Assembly: GCA_001298545.1 (NCBI GenBank)
Contig: LJCX01000028.1
Location: forward strand, 799,543-863,542
DNA from: Actinobacteria bacterium OV320
Lineage (GTDB): Bacteria > Actinomycetota > Actinomycetes > Streptomycetales > Streptomycetaceae
Direction of reading: 5' to 3'
DNA length: 64,000 bases
The notes under the pieces were generated by a model, which worked only from the letters and a program-made list of their open reading frames with translations, ran no database searches and was not told the DNA's origin. Every line of letters starts with the position of its first letter. The stretch's first letter is position 1. The translations under genes and the position numbers were made by a program. Shown piece after piece: positions 51,180 to 61,462 of this stretch.

Positions 51180-54100
51180 GTGCGGTACAGAATTCTGGGC
51201 GTCACCCAGACAGCGGACGACCAGGGCGACGCCGTACCCGTTCCCGGTGCCCGGCTCCGCGCCCTCCTCACGGCCCTGGCCCTGCGCCCGGGCCGGCTCA
51301 CCGCCCCGGAGACCCTCATCGACGAGGTGTGGGGCGACACCCCGCCCCAGGACGCCCCGGCCGCCCTCCAGGCCCTGATCGGCCGTCTGCGCCGTGCCGT
51401 CGGCAAGGACAGCGTCACCTCCGCCCCGGGCGGGTACCGCCTCGCCGCGACCGGGGACGACGTCGACCTCTTCGTCTTCGAACGTCTCGTACGCCAGGGC
51501 AACGAAGCGCTGGGACGAGGTGACGCCCCCACGGCCGCCCGCACCCTGGACGACGCCCTCGCCCTGTGGCGCGGTCCCGCCCTCGCCGACCTCCCCGACC
51601 GGACCGCGGCCACCCGTCCCGAGGCGCTCCGGATGGAGGCCACCCGCGCGCGTGCCGAGGCGGACCTCCTGCTCGGCCGTGCCCGCGAAGCCGTACCGCG
51701 CCTGACCGAACTGGCCGAGGCGCACCCGTACGACGAACCGCTGCACGCCCTCCTCATCCGCGCCCTGCGCGACACCGGCCGCGAAGCCGACGCCCTCGCC
51801 GCCTACGAGACCGCCCGCCGCACCCTTGCCGACGGCCTCGGCACCGACCCGGGCCCGCACCTGCGCGCCCTGCACACCGAGCTCCTCAACCGCCCGGAAC
51901 CGGCCCACGCCGCCTCACCGGCCCACGGCGCCCCACCGGCCCACGGCGCCCCATCCGCCCACAGTCCCGGACCGGTTGCACCGCCCACGCCCCGGGCACC
52001 GCTGCAACTCCCCGAGCGCACCGGCAACATCCGTCCGCGACTTACCTCCTTCGTGGGCCGGGAACCCGAGCTCGACGCCATCCGTTCCGAACTGCACAGG
52101 GCCCGTCTCGTCACGCTCACCGGACCGGGCGGCTCCGGGAAGACCCGCCTCGCCGAGGAAGCCGCCGCCGGGCTCCCGCAGGCGTGGCTGGCCGAGCTGG
52201 CGCCGCTCGACCGGCCGGAGGCGGTGCCGGGCGCGGTGGTCAGCGCCCTCGGTCTGCGCGAGACCGTCCTGATGACCACCGAGCTGGCGTCCCCGCAGGA
52301 CGACCCGGTCGCCCTGCTCGTCGAGTACTGCGCCCCGCGCAGCCAACTCCTGATCCTTGACAACTGCGAACATGTCATCGGCGCGGCCGCCGCCCTCGCC
52401 GAGACCCTCCTCACCCGCTGCCCAGGGCTCACGATCCTCGCCACCAGCCGTGAACCCCTGGGCGTCCCCGGCGAGTCGGTCCGCCCGGTCGATCCCCTCC
52501 TCCCCGACCAGGCGCACCGCCTCTTCACCGAGCGCGCGACCGCCGTCCGCCCCGACGCGGCAGCCGCCCTGCGGGACGAGGAGGCGATCGCGGAGATCTG
52601 CCGGCGACTGGACGGACTGCCGCTCGCCATCGAACTGGCCGCCGCCCGCCTCCGGCTGCTCACCCCGCGCCAGATCGCCGACCGTCTCGACGACCGGTTC
52701 CGCCTCCTCACCTCGGGCAGCCGCACGGTCCTGCCCCGCCAGCAGACCCTGCGTGCCGTCGTCGACTGGTCGTGGGACCTGCTCGACGAACCGGAGCGCA
52801 CACTGCTGCGCGAGCTGTCCGTGTTCGCGGGCGGCTGGGACCTGGAGGCGGCGGAAGCCGTGTGCACCGGCCCGGTCGCGGACCTGGTCGGCGCGCTCGT
52901 CGACAAGTCCCTGGTCGTCGCCGCGCCGTGCGAGCGAGGCGACGGAGGCGGCATGCGCTACCGCATGCTGGAGACGATCCACGAGTACGCCACCGAACGC
53001 GCCGCCGAGCTCCCCCGGTGCCGCGCGGCGGCCCGACGGCGCCACCTCGGGTGGGTGCGCGCGCTCGTCGAGCGGGCCGACCCGCTGCTGCGCTCCGCCG
53101 GGCAACTCCTCTGGATCTCCCGCCTGGAGACCGAACTGGACAACATCCGGGTGGCCCTCCAGCGGGCGCTCACCTCGGGCGACGAGGAGGAGGCCATCGC
53201 CCTCTGTCTCGCCACGGGCTGGTTCTGGTGGCTGCGCAACTACCGCCACGAGGGCGCCGAGTGGAGCGACCGGATCCTGCGCCTCGGCGCCGTCCTGGAC
53301 ACCCTCCGGGAGACCGGGCCCGAAGAGCCGTTCACCGTCCCCGCCGACCTCACCGCCCGCATGGCCGCCCTGGACCCCGTCGACGCCCTGCTCGGAACAC
53401 CCGCCGCCACGGAGGAGGCCCACCCCCGGCACGCGCAGCGGATGAACCTGCGGATGCTGAACCTGTTCCTGCTGTCGGAGTCCGATCCGAAGGACCTCGT
53501 GGCGGACCCGCGCTACCAGGAGTACCTGGTCCGCCTGCGCGCCGACTACGAGCCGGGCGGCCCCCGATCGGCGCGGATGCCCGGCCTGCTCTGGCCGCTG
53601 ACGGCCTTCCAGATGCGGGACATGGTCGACGTCCGGGGGGTGCTGGACCGGGCCGTCGCCAACTGCCGTCTCCACGGCGGCGACTGGGAGCTCGGCTGCG
53701 CCCTGATGTTCCGCACCCACATGGTCGTCGACTCACCCGGCGGGCTGCACGGCGTGGACGACGACCTGGCGGAGCTGCGCGTGCTCAGCCTGCGCGTCGG
53801 CGACCGCTGGATGCGTGCCCAGGTGTGCGGTGCGGCCGGCGAGGCGGAGATGGCGCGCGGCCGTTTCGTGGAGGCGGAGCGGGAGTACCGCGAGGCGCTG
53901 CGGCTCGCCTACGAGGTCGGGGCGTACGCCGAGTCGCCGTTCCTCATGGCCCGGCTCGCGGAGATCTCCTACCGTTCGGGCGACGTGGAGGGCGCGCTGA
54001 CCGCGCTGGACGAGGCGAACGGCGCCGCCGACCGCTACGGCGTGCCCGACGTCCGGGCGTTCGTCCTTCTGCTGCGCTCCCACATCGCGCTGCACCAGGG

Positions 54101-54602
54101 GGAGGTGGCCCACGCGCGCGTGCTCTGCGACGAGGTCCGCGTGGCGGCCGGGGCGGGCACCCCGCCGCCCCAGTTCGTGGCGGCGCTGAACATGCTCGAC
54201 GCGGACCTCACCGCCGTTGAGTCCGGCCCGGAGCGTGGCCTGCCGATGCTCGCCGACACACTGCGCCAGGCGGTGGCCGACCAGTGCGCCGAGGCGGTCA
54301 CGTCGTCGATCCTGGACAGCGCGGCGCACCTGCTGACCCAGCTGGGGGACCACCCGCGCGCGACCCGTCTCCTGGCGGCCGCCGACGCCCTCCTCGGCCC
54401 CCACCCGCGTCCCGCCCCGCAGCACGTCCGGGCCGAGCTGGCCGACGCCGCCGCCCGCGACGCCCTGGGCGCCGAGCGGTACGCGGCCGAGCGCGCCCTG
54501 GGCACGCCCCTGACGGTGACCGACGCCCTGCACGAGCTCACGGACGGCGTGCGCGACCACCCGGCCGGACCGTCGGCCGCGCAGGCGCCTACGAGCAGGT
54601 GA
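51180..54602 (+). CDS. AfsR/SARP-like regulator with NB-ARC and TPR domains
   Basis: About 1,140 residues from GTG 51180. Residues 1-95 are a SARP-type winged helix (LRALLTALALRPGRLTAPETLIDEVWG, ALQALIGRLRRAVG). Residues 95-245 form the bacterial transcriptional activation domain. After a Pro/Ala/His-rich linker comes the NB-ARC ATPase (Walker A TGPGGSGKTRLAEEAA at ~315, LLILDNCEHVIGAAA, GLPLAIELAAARL). The C terminus is helical TPR-like. AfsR-type proteins activate secondary metabolism and development. The stop overlaps the convergent sigma gene by 14 bp. Confidence 0.9.
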   Translation: MRYRILGVTQTADDQGDAVPVPGARLRALLTALALRPGRLTAPETLIDEVWGDTPPQDAPAALQALIGRLRRAVGKDSVTSAPGGYRLAATGDDVDLFVFERLVRQGNEALGRGDAPTAARTLDDALALWRGPALADLPDRTAATRPEALRMEATRARAEADLLLGRAREAVPRLTELAEAHPYDEPLHALLIRALRDTGREADALAAYETARRTLADGLGTDPGPHLRALHTELLNRPEPAHAASPAHGAPPAHGAPSAHSPGPVAPPTPRAPLQLPERTGNIRPRLTSFVGREPELDAIRSELHRARLVTLTGPGGSGKTRLAEEAAAGLPQAWLAELAPLDRPEAVPGAVVSALGLRETVLMTTELASPQDDPVALLVEYCAPRSQLLILDNCEHVIGAAAALAETLLTRCPGLTILATSREPLGVPGESVRPVDPLLPDQAHRLFTERATAVRPDAAAALRDEEAIAEICRRLDGLPLAIELAAARLRLLTPRQIADRLDDRFRLLTSGSRTVLPRQQTLRAVVDWSWDLLDEPERTLLRELSVFAGGWDLEAAEAVCTGPVADLVGALVDKSLVVAAPCERGDGGGMRYRMLETIHEYATERAAELPRCRAAARRRHLGWVRALVERADPLLRSAGQLLWISRLETELDNIRVALQRALTSGDEEEAIALCLATGWFWWLRNYRHEGAEWSDRILRLGAVLDTLRETGPEEPFTVPADLTARMAALDPVDALLGTPAATEEAHPRHAQRMNLRMLNLFLLSESDPKDLVADPRYQEYLVRLRADYEPGGPRSARMPGLLWPLTAFQMRDMVDVRGVLDRAVANCRLHGGDWELGCALMFRTHMVVDSPGGLHGVDDDLAELRVLSLRVGDRWMRAQVCGAAGEAEMARGRFVEAEREYREALRLAYEVGAYAESPFLMARLAEISYRSGDVEGALTALDEANGAADRYGVPDVRAFVLLLRSHIALHQGEVAHARVLCDEVRVAAGAGTPPPQFVAALNMLDADLTAVESGPERGLPMLADTLRQAVADQCAEAVTSSILDSAAHLLTQLGDHPRATRLLAAADALLGPHPRPAPQHVRAELADAAARDALGAERYAAERALGTPLTVTDALHELTDGVRDHPAGPSAAQAPTSR

Positions 54603-56604
54603 ACCCGGAGTCCGCCCAGTCCGCGAGCGCCACCGAGTCGAGGCCGCCGTGCGGCTCGACCACCAGGCGCACGGTGCTGCGGCCGACGAGGTTCACATGG
54701 ACGGGCACGGCCGGGTCGCCGCCCTTGATCACCCCGGAGGTCCAGACCCGGCGCCCGTCGGCGTAGACGGCGAAGGAGACCTTGCCGAGCTTCATCGTCA
54801 GGTCGTCGACGCCGACGAGCGCGTCGTAGGAGGAGCACGCCCGGTTGAGGTCGACGGTGACCGAGGAGTCGCCGTGCACGGTCACCCCGCGCTCGTACCA
54901 CCGGTCCGCGATGGACAGCCCGGACCGCTGCCACACCCAGCTGCTGCCGCCGAGCCGGATCTCGGGCCCCGTGCCGTCACCGCCGACGTCGAAGGACACC
55001 CCGCTCAGCGGATAGACGACCGGGACAGGCGGTGGTGTGGGTGCCGGAGTCGGCGTGGGCGTGGGGGTCGGGGTGGGCGTCGGGGTCGGGACGGGGGTGG
55101 GTGTCGGGCTGGGCTTGAGGGTCGGCGTCGGCGTGGGCGTCGACCCGGGGGAGCGGGTCGGGGTCGGGGCAGCCGCGGGGACGATCGCCGGGGGTCGCGG
55201 CTCGCGCACCTTCGTCGGTGTCGGCGTCGGGGCGGGAGCCGAGTCGTCGGGCTGCGCGACCGGTGCCGGCGCGGACGCCGGGGGCCCGGCCTCCGGCTGC
55301 TGCGCGGGAGCGCCGTGGCCGACGAGCGCGAGAGCCACCGCGGCGGCCGCCACCGCGACCACACCGGCCGCGATCCCGGCCTTCACGGGGGCGCCCAGCC
55401 CCTCCGAGGCCAGCGCTCCGCCACCCGCGCCCGCTCCGCTGGAGGAACCGCTCGCCGCGGCGGCCGCGCCCGCGGCGCCCGCCGCCCCCGCACCGGCACC
55501 GCCGGCGATGAGCGCCACCGCCTTGGCGTACCCGGCGGCGCCGAACCAGCCGATGACCGCGACCGGCACGACGGCGGGGATGCTGCCGGCGACCTCCTCG
55601 ATCTGGAGGGCGGCCAGCCGGCACTTGGCGCACTCCTCCAGGTGCTTGCGCAGCCCGCGTTCGGCCCGGGTGCGCAGCCTGCGGCGGGCGTAGGTGCCGA
55701 GCTGGTCGGCGTAGCCGGCGCAACTCTCGTCGCTGGTGAGGGTGGCGCTGACATGGGCCTGGAGGTAGGCCTGCTTGAGTCCCTCACGGGCGCGGCTGGC
55801 GAGCACGCGCGTGCCGTTGGCGTCGAGGCCGAAGAGCATGGCGACCTCGCTCGGCGACTCGTCCTCGACCTCGGTGTGCCACAGCACCGCCTGCCAGCGT
55901 TCGGGCAGCGAGCGGAAGGCCTGCATGGCCATGGACTGCTCGGCGTCGTGCATCGCGCGCACGTCGGCGCCCAGCTCCAGGCCCGTTCCGAAGGAGCCGA
56001 TGGACACCGTGTCGTCGGCGGCTTCGGGGGCGCGGGCGGACTGCGCGGCGAACACCGCGAAGTCGTCGACGAGCTGCTCCCGCTTCGCCGACCGCGTCCA
56101 GTCGGCGGCCACCCGCCGCACGCAGGTGAGGAGATAGGCGCGGACGGCGTACTCGGGTCCTGAGCCGCCGCGCACCGCCTGGAGCATGCGGGCGAAGACC
56201 TCGGCGGTGAGGTCGTCGGCGGTGTGCGCGTCCCGGCAGCAGGTGCGGGCGTAGCGGCGCACGGCGTCGGCGTGCCGCCGGTACAGCTCCTCGTACGCCG
56301 AGTCGTCGCCCGAGCGCATCCGGTCGATCAGGTCGGTGTCGGCCGGCGGCAGGTCCCGCGGCGGCGGCAGGACGACCTCGGCCCGCCGCTCGCGCTGGGC
56401 CGGAACACTGCCCTCGGCCGGGTCGTCGAGCGGACGCAGCGGCGGACGGACCGCCGGACCGCCCGGGCGGCCACCCGTCGGACCGCCCAGGTGCCCGCTG
56501 GCGCGTCCACCCTGGCTCGGCACCTGCGGTGAGGTCGGGCCGTCGGCCTCCGTGTCACCGTCACCGGATGGACCGAGCGAGTCGTCCCCACCGTCAACAC
56601 TCAT
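54589..56604 (-). CDS. ECF sigma factor fused to zinc-finger, membrane and NPCBM domains
   Basis: About 671 residues from ATG 56604. The chain starts with ECF sigma region 2 (LYRRHADAVRRYARTCCRDAHTADDLTAEVFARML, ~100-135) and region 4 (LPERWQAVLWHTEVEDESPSEVAMLFGL). A zinc-finger anti-sigma-like segment follows (LRKHLEECAKCRLAALQ, H-x3-C-x2-C, ~320), then one or two membrane helices (~350-380 and 410-440). A long Pro-Thr repeat (~500-540) leads to a C-terminal NPCBM carbohydrate-binding domain. The topology suggests a membrane-held sigma factor sensing an extracellular wall or polysaccharide signal. Such fusions are known in Streptomyces ECF groups; how sigma is released is unclear. Confidence 0.88.
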   Translation of the reverse strand: MSVDGGDDSLGPSGDGDTEADGPTSPQVPSQGGRASGHLGGPTGGRPGGPAVRPPLRPLDDPAEGSVPAQRERRAEVVLPPPRDLPPADTDLIDRMRSGDDSAYEELYRRHADAVRRYARTCCRDAHTADDLTAEVFARMLQAVRGGSGPEYAVRAYLLTCVRRVAADWTRSAKREQLVDDFAVFAAQSARAPEAADDTVSIGSFGTGLELGADVRAMHDAEQSMAMQAFRSLPERWQAVLWHTEVEDESPSEVAMLFGLDANGTRVLASRAREGLKQAYLQAHVSATLTSDESCAGYADQLGTYARRRLRTRAERGLRKHLEECAKCRLAALQIEEVAGSIPAVVPVAVIGWFGAAGYAKAVALIAGGAGAGAAGAAGAAAAASGSSSGAGAGGGALASEGLGAPVKAGIAAGVVAVAAAAVALALVGHGAPAQQPEAGPPASAPAPVAQPDDSAPAPTPTPTKVREPRPPAIVPAAAPTPTRSPGSTPTPTPTLKPSPTPTPVPTPTPTPTPTPTPTPAPTPPPVPVVYPLSGVSFDVGGDGTGPEIRLGGSSWVWQRSGLSIADRWYERGVTVHGDSSVTVDLNRACSSYDALVGVDDLTMKLGKVSFAVYADGRRVWTSGVIKGGDPAVPVHVNLVGRSTVRLVVEPHGGLDSVALADWADSGFTCS

Positions 56605-56914
56605 TGCGGAAAGCCCCCGCCGCCGGCCCAACCAGTCCTGACCACCGGGTCAGAGTGCCATATTGGCTTTTGTTCAGGACCCCGTGGGACGGACCGTCCA
56701 CTCGTCCGTGGGGACCTGACGCAATCCAGTACTAGGTTTCACCCGTTCGGGGAAGGTTCAACTGTCGTGCCACGGGCAGCAGTTGAGCTCCCCGTCCGGA
56801 ATATCGCGAATATCCGGCACGGTGGACGAGGGCGAGGGGCACACGCCACCCCCGCCCACCGTCACCCTTTCGAGCCACCGGCCCGCAAACCGCCGAAGCC
56901 GCCCGGCCCGGCCC

Positions 56915-57682
56915 TCACGAAGAGGGACGCGACCGCAGGCCCTCGAGCAGGATGTCCAGCAGCCGCGCCGAGGCCGCCGCCTGCTGAGCCGGATCCGGCA
57001 GCGAGGGCGCCGCCGTCGCGATGACCAGCAGGACGTCCGACACCGACACGTCGGTGCGCAGTTCGCCCGCCTCCCGCGCCCGCTCCACCAACAGGCCCAC
57101 GACCTCGAGCAGCGCCGCCGCTCCGGCGTCGTCGACGGCCGCCGTCGTGCCGTCGCCCGCGACGAGTCGCAGTTCACCGCCGCCCGACGGGGTCCGCTGC
57201 TGCGGCACCCGCGCCTCGCCGGCCGGCACACCCTCGGCCTCGTCCTCCGCGACACCGACCCGCAGCACCTGCGGCGGCAGCAACCGCCCGGCGCCCGACG
57301 CCACGGACGTCCGCAGGAAACGCGACAGCGCCGACCACGGCTCGTCCTCCTGGCCGAGCGCCGCCCGCGCCTGATCGGTCAGCCGGGACGTCTCCTCCTC
57401 GGCTATCCGCCGCACCAGGACGTCCTTGCTCGGGAAGCGCCGGTACACCGTGCCGACCCCGACCCGCGCACGCCGCGCCACGTCCTCCATCGGCGCGCCG
57501 TAACCCAGCTCGCCGAACACCTCGCGCGCCGCGCGCAGTACATGCTCCAGATTGCGCTGTGCGTCCACCCGCAGTGGTGCCGTCCGCGCGCCTTCTCCGC
57601 GTCCGTTGCCCACCGCCGTACCGACCGCGCCGCCTGGTGAAAGGGCCGACGTGGACGACCAATGAGAATTGTGAGTGTGCAT
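56915..57682 (-). CDS. atrA: TetR-family regulator, AtrA-like
   Basis: About 255 residues from ATG 57682 (GGGGGAAC upstream). The N-terminal HTH is classical TetR (HVLRAAREVFGELGYGAPMEDVARRARVGVGTVYRRFPSKDVLVR, ~45-90). The rest is the helical ligand domain. In S. coelicolor the gene next to the NADH dehydrogenase and the ECF sigma/NPCBM gene is AtrA, which activates actII-ORF4 and other genes. The same neighbours are found here, so the name rests on synteny and TetR sequence. Confidence 0.78.
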   Translation of the reverse strand: MHTHNSHWSSTSALSPGGAVGTAVGNGRGEGARTAPLRVDAQRNLEHVLRAAREVFGELGYGAPMEDVARRARVGVGTVYRRFPSKDVLVRRIAEEETSRLTDQARAALGQEDEPWSALSRFLRTSVASGAGRLLPPQVLRVGVAEDEAEGVPAGEARVPQQRTPSGGGELRLVAGDGTTAAVDDAGAAALLEVVGLLVERAREAGELRTDVSVSDVLLVIATAAPSLPDPAQQAAASARLLDILLEGLRSRPSS

Positions 57683-58063
57683 GAATGTTCCCCCGGTAAT
57701 GACGTCTCCCCCCGGAGACTCTCCCCGCCATCGAAAGTCGGGGGCGTGGAACACAGGGGACGGCCTCCCCGGGCCCACCCGTCGCAGACCCGCAGAGCAC
57801 TTCCCCCTGACACCCCGTCGACACACGAACATAGTTGAGAGGGAGTCAATTCAGAAGGGGCAGGTTCCGCACGGAGCGCCCCCCGATCGGAGTACGGGCC
57901 GTATACGTCCCGATTGCACCCCTTCCCGCACCCCGGCGCACAGCCGCTGACCTGCGCTCCTGCCCCGCACTCCGGTGTTTCGGCCAACCCTGCGCACACC
58001 CGACTCGCGGTCACACAAATTGTCGGGGCTGTGGACAAAATCCGGCGTCCGGTGCGTCATGGG
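57683..58063. promoter_or_regulatory. Divergent promoter region between atrA-like and ndh
   Basis: About 380 bp. AtrA-type proteins often regulate themselves, but no clear palindrome was identified here. Short open frames through it are shadows. Confidence 0.4.
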
Positions 58064-59443
58064 ATGGTGAAGGAACGTGCGCGCATTCTCGTTGTCGGCG
58101 GCGGCTACGTCGGGATGTACACGGCCCTGCGGCTCCAGCAGAAGCTGAAACAGGAACTCGGCCGGGGCGAGGCCGAGATCACGGTCGTCACACCCGACCC
58201 GTACATGACGTACCAGCCCTTCCTCCCCGAGGCCGCCGCGGGCTCCATCTCCCCCCGGCACGTCGTCGTGCCCCTGCGCCGCGTCCTGCCGCACTGCCGG
58301 GTCGTGGTCGGCGAGGTCACCGCCGTCGACCACGCCAAGCGCAGCGCCACCCTCACCACCCTCGCCACCGACGAGGAGGGCACCGGCCCCCAGCAGCTGA
58401 CGTACGACGAACTCGTCCTCGCGCCCGGTTCCGTCTCCCGCACGCTGCCCATCCCCGGCCTCGCCGACCACGCCATCGGCTTCAAGACCGTCGAGGAAGC
58501 CATCGGGCTGCGCAACCACGTCATCGAACAGATGGACATCGCCTCCTCCACGCGCGACCCCGCGATCCGCGACGCCGCCCTCACCTTCGTCTTCGTCGGC
58601 GGCGGCTACGCGGGCGTGGAGGCGCTCGGCGAACTGGAGGACATGGCCCGCTACACCACGCGCTACTACCACAACGTCAAGCCCGAGGACCTGAAGTGGA
58701 TCCTGGTCGAGGCCTCCGACCGGATCCTGCCGGAGGTCGGCGCCGACATGGGCCGCTACACGGTCAGCGAACTGCGCCGCCGCAACATCGACGTACGCCT
58801 CGACACCCGCCTGGAGTCCTGCGCCGACCGCATCGCCGTCCTCAGCGACGGCGCCCGCTTCCCGACCCGTACGGTCGTGTGGACCGCCGGCGTGAAACCC
58901 CACCCGCTCCTCGCCGCCACCGACCTCCCGCTGAACGCACGAGGCCGGCTGAAATGCACCCCCGAGCTGGCCATCGACGGCGTCACGCACGCGTGGGCGG
59001 CCGGAGACGCCGCCGCCGTCCCCGACGTGACGGCCGACGAGCCCGGCAAGGAGACCGCCCCAAACGCCCAGAACGCCGTCCGCCAGGCCAAGGTCCTCGC
59101 CGACAACATCGTGCGCTCCCTGCGCGGCGAACCCCTGCTGCCGTACTCCCACAAGTACGTCGGCTCGGTCGCCTCGCTCGGCCTCCACAAGGGCGTCGCC
59201 CACGTCTACGGACGCAAGCTCAAGGGCTACCCGGCCTGGTTCATGCACCGCGCGTACCACCTCAGCCGCGTGCCCACCTTCAACCGCAAAGCACGCGTGC
59301 TCGCCGAATGGACCCTCTCCGGGCTCTTCAAACGGGAGATCGTTTCCCTGGGATCCCTCGAACATCCCCGCGCGGAGTTCGAACTCGCTGCCGGTGGAAA
59401 GCCTTCTGACGAGTCTTCCGGCGACCCGAAGGGGTCGTCCTGA
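58064..59443 (+). CDS. ndh: Type II NADH:quinone oxidoreductase
   Basis: About 459 residues from ATG 58064. Two Rossmann GxGxxG motifs are present: ILVVGGGYVGMYTAL for FAD and FVFVGGGYAGVEALGE for NADH. Others are TYDELVLAPGS, the C-terminal FAD segment HAWAAGDAA and the quinone-site helix region KETAPNAQNAVRQAKVLADNI. NDH-2 feeds electrons from NADH to quinone without proton pumping. It is divergent from the AtrA-like regulator. Confidence 0.93.
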   Translation: MVKERARILVVGGGYVGMYTALRLQQKLKQELGRGEAEITVVTPDPYMTYQPFLPEAAAGSISPRHVVVPLRRVLPHCRVVVGEVTAVDHAKRSATLTTLATDEEGTGPQQLTYDELVLAPGSVSRTLPIPGLADHAIGFKTVEEAIGLRNHVIEQMDIASSTRDPAIRDAALTFVFVGGGYAGVEALGELEDMARYTTRYYHNVKPEDLKWILVEASDRILPEVGADMGRYTVSELRRRNIDVRLDTRLESCADRIAVLSDGARFPTRTVVWTAGVKPHPLLAATDLPLNARGRLKCTPELAIDGVTHAWAAGDAAAVPDVTADEPGKETAPNAQNAVRQAKVLADNIVRSLRGEPLLPYSHKYVGSVASLGLHKGVAHVYGRKLKGYPAWFMHRAYHLSRVPTFNRKARVLAEWTLSGLFKREIVSLGSLEHPRAEFELAAGGKPSDESSGDPKGSS

Positions 59444-59703
59444 CCGGATCCAGGAACTCCACCGACCGCCCCCACGTCTGACGAATGTCGGCCCGGACGG
59501 CGGCCACACTGCCAGACTGCTCCCTGCTCCAGTCCCTCCCGAGCCCTTCCCGGCGGGCCACCACCCGCCCCCCGACCCACGAGGCCGTTCCACGTGCTCC
59601 ACACCCCGGGTGCTGTAACAATGTGCGGCCACCGCCGCGCGGCCACCGCAGCCCAGGCCGGGCCCGGAGCCGGGCCGCCGACGACTACACGAGGCAAGGA
59701 TTC

Positions 59704-61356
59704 GTGAACTTCACGCGCTGGAGCGCCCGGCTCCCCGGAACGCAGCGCCGCGCCGCCGCGCGAGCCGACCACCCGGTCACCACCACGGACCGGCGGAGCG
59801 AAGGCTCCGTACCCGCGGCCCGCGCCGAACGACTCACCGACGAGCCGCCCCCGGTGCCCGCCGTCGACGAGCTCCCGGTCCGTGAGGTCCTCGACCGCGT
59901 CCCGGCCCTCGTCGCCCTCGTCCACGGCCCCGACCACCGCCTCGCCTACGTCAACGACGCCTACGCGGCGGCCTTCGGCGTACGCCCCTGCGGCGAACCG
60001 GCCTCCGAGGCACTCCCCGAACTCCGCGACCTGGGCCTCATGCCCCTCCTCGACCAGGCCCTGCGCAGCGGCAAGCCCCGCACCCTGAAGTCCCGCAAGG
60101 CCCCCGACGGCCGCTCCTACACCTTCACCTGCACCCCGGCCGCCGAGGACAACGGCAAGGGCACCGTCCTGATCTTCGCCACCGACGTCACCGACCACGC
60201 CGAAGCCGCCGAACGACTCAGAACCAGCGAACGCCGCCAGCGCGAGACCGCCGTCACCCTCCAGCGCTCCCTCCTCCCCCAGGAGCTCGAAGAACCCGAC
60301 GACCTGCGCATCGCCGCCACCTACCAGCCCGGCGGCACCGAGGCGGCGGTCGGCGGCGACTGGTACGACGTCATCACCCTCGGCGGCGGCCGCACCGCCC
60401 TCGTCATCGGCGACGTCATGGGCCGAGGCGTCCGCGCGGCAGCCGTCATGGGCCAGCTCCGCACGGCGGTCCGGGCGTACGCCCGCCTCGACCTGCCCCC
60501 GCACGAGATCCTCCAGCTCCTCGACGGCCTCGCCGCGGAGATCGACGCCAACCAGATCGCCACCTGCGTGTACGCCATCCACGACCCCAACGAGGGCCGA
60601 CTGGTGTACGCCTCCGCGGGCCACCTGCCCATCCTGGTGCGCGACGACCACGGCACCGTCCTGCGCGCCGACGAACCCACCGGCCCGCCCCTGGGCACCG
60701 GCGGCTGGATGCACGCCTCCGGCTCGATCCCCCTCGGCCCCGGCTCCACGGCCGTCCTCTACACGGACGGCCTGGTCGAACGCAGGGACGAAGACCTCGA
60801 CGAAGGCATCGCGTCCCTGGAGCGCGCCCTGTCCGGCGCGACCGGAACCCCCCAGGTCGTCTGCGACCGGCTGGTCCGCTCGGCCGGCGTCACCGCCGAC
60901 CACGACGACGACGTCGCCGTCCTGGTCCTCCAGCACCCGGCCCGCACCGGCCCCGACGGCGAGCTGTTCCGCAACGCGGCCCTGGAACTCCTGGGCGGAG
61001 TCGAGGCGGCCCCCCGCGCGCGTGCCTTCGCCTCCGGCGTCCTGACCAGCTGGCGTTTCCCGCCCGACCTGCACGACCTCGGCGTCCTCGCCGCCAGCGA
61101 ACTCGTCGCCAACTCCCTCCAGCACGGCACCCCGCCCATGCGCCTGCGCCTGCGCCGCACGGACCGCCGCCTGATCATCGAGGTCACCGACGGCGACGAC
61201 CACCTCCCGCGCCGCCGCCGCGCCGAACCGGGCGACGAGTCGGGCCGAGGCATCGCCATCGTCGCCACGATCGCCTCCCACTGGGGCAGCCGCCGCACCC
61301 CGGGCGGCGGAAAAGCCGTCTGGTGCGAGTTCGTCCTGCCGAAGCCCGCGGAGTGA
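59704..61356 (+). CDS. PAS-SpoIIE phosphatase-HATPase regulator
   Basis: About 550 residues from GTG 59704. Residues ~60-175 form a PAS domain (LVHGPDHRLAYVNDAYAAAFG). Residues ~190-410 are a SpoIIE/PP2C phosphatase (GGDWYDVITLGGGRTALVIGDVMGRG with metal Asp residues, VLYTDGLVERRDE, DDDVAVLVL). Residues ~415-545 are a HATPase kinase-like domain (LAASELVANSLQHG, GDESGRGIAIVATIASHWG). Such proteins control anti-anti-sigma phosphorylation in partner-switch systems. No anti-anti-sigma gene is adjacent. Downstream of ndh in the same direction (260 bp). Confidence 0.92.
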   Translation: MNFTRWSARLPGTQRRAAARADHPVTTTDRRSEGSVPAARAERLTDEPPPVPAVDELPVREVLDRVPALVALVHGPDHRLAYVNDAYAAAFGVRPCGEPASEALPELRDLGLMPLLDQALRSGKPRTLKSRKAPDGRSYTFTCTPAAEDNGKGTVLIFATDVTDHAEAAERLRTSERRQRETAVTLQRSLLPQELEEPDDLRIAATYQPGGTEAAVGGDWYDVITLGGGRTALVIGDVMGRGVRAAAVMGQLRTAVRAYARLDLPPHEILQLLDGLAAEIDANQIATCVYAIHDPNEGRLVYASAGHLPILVRDDHGTVLRADEPTGPPLGTGGWMHASGSIPLGPGSTAVLYTDGLVERRDEDLDEGIASLERALSGATGTPQVVCDRLVRSAGVTADHDDDVAVLVLQHPARTGPDGELFRNAALELLGGVEAAPRARAFASGVLTSWRFPPDLHDLGVLAASELVANSLQHGTPPMRLRLRRTDRRLIIEVTDGDDHLPRRRRAEPGDESGRGIAIVATIASHWGSRRTPGGGKAVWCEFVLPKPAE

Positions 61357-61365
61357 CAGTCTCAG

Positions 61366-61387
61366 GGCCGGGGAAGGCCCCCCGGCC
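61366..61387. terminator. Bidirectional terminator between phosphatase and MFS genes
   Basis: 8-bp arms GGCCGGGG / CCCCGGCC with a 6-base loop, between convergent stops. Confidence 0.6.
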
Positions 61388-61462
61388 GGGTCACGGCCGC
61401 CCGCCGACAGGAAAGGCAAAGGCGGCCGCCGCCCTTTCGGACGACGACCGCCTCCACCCGCC

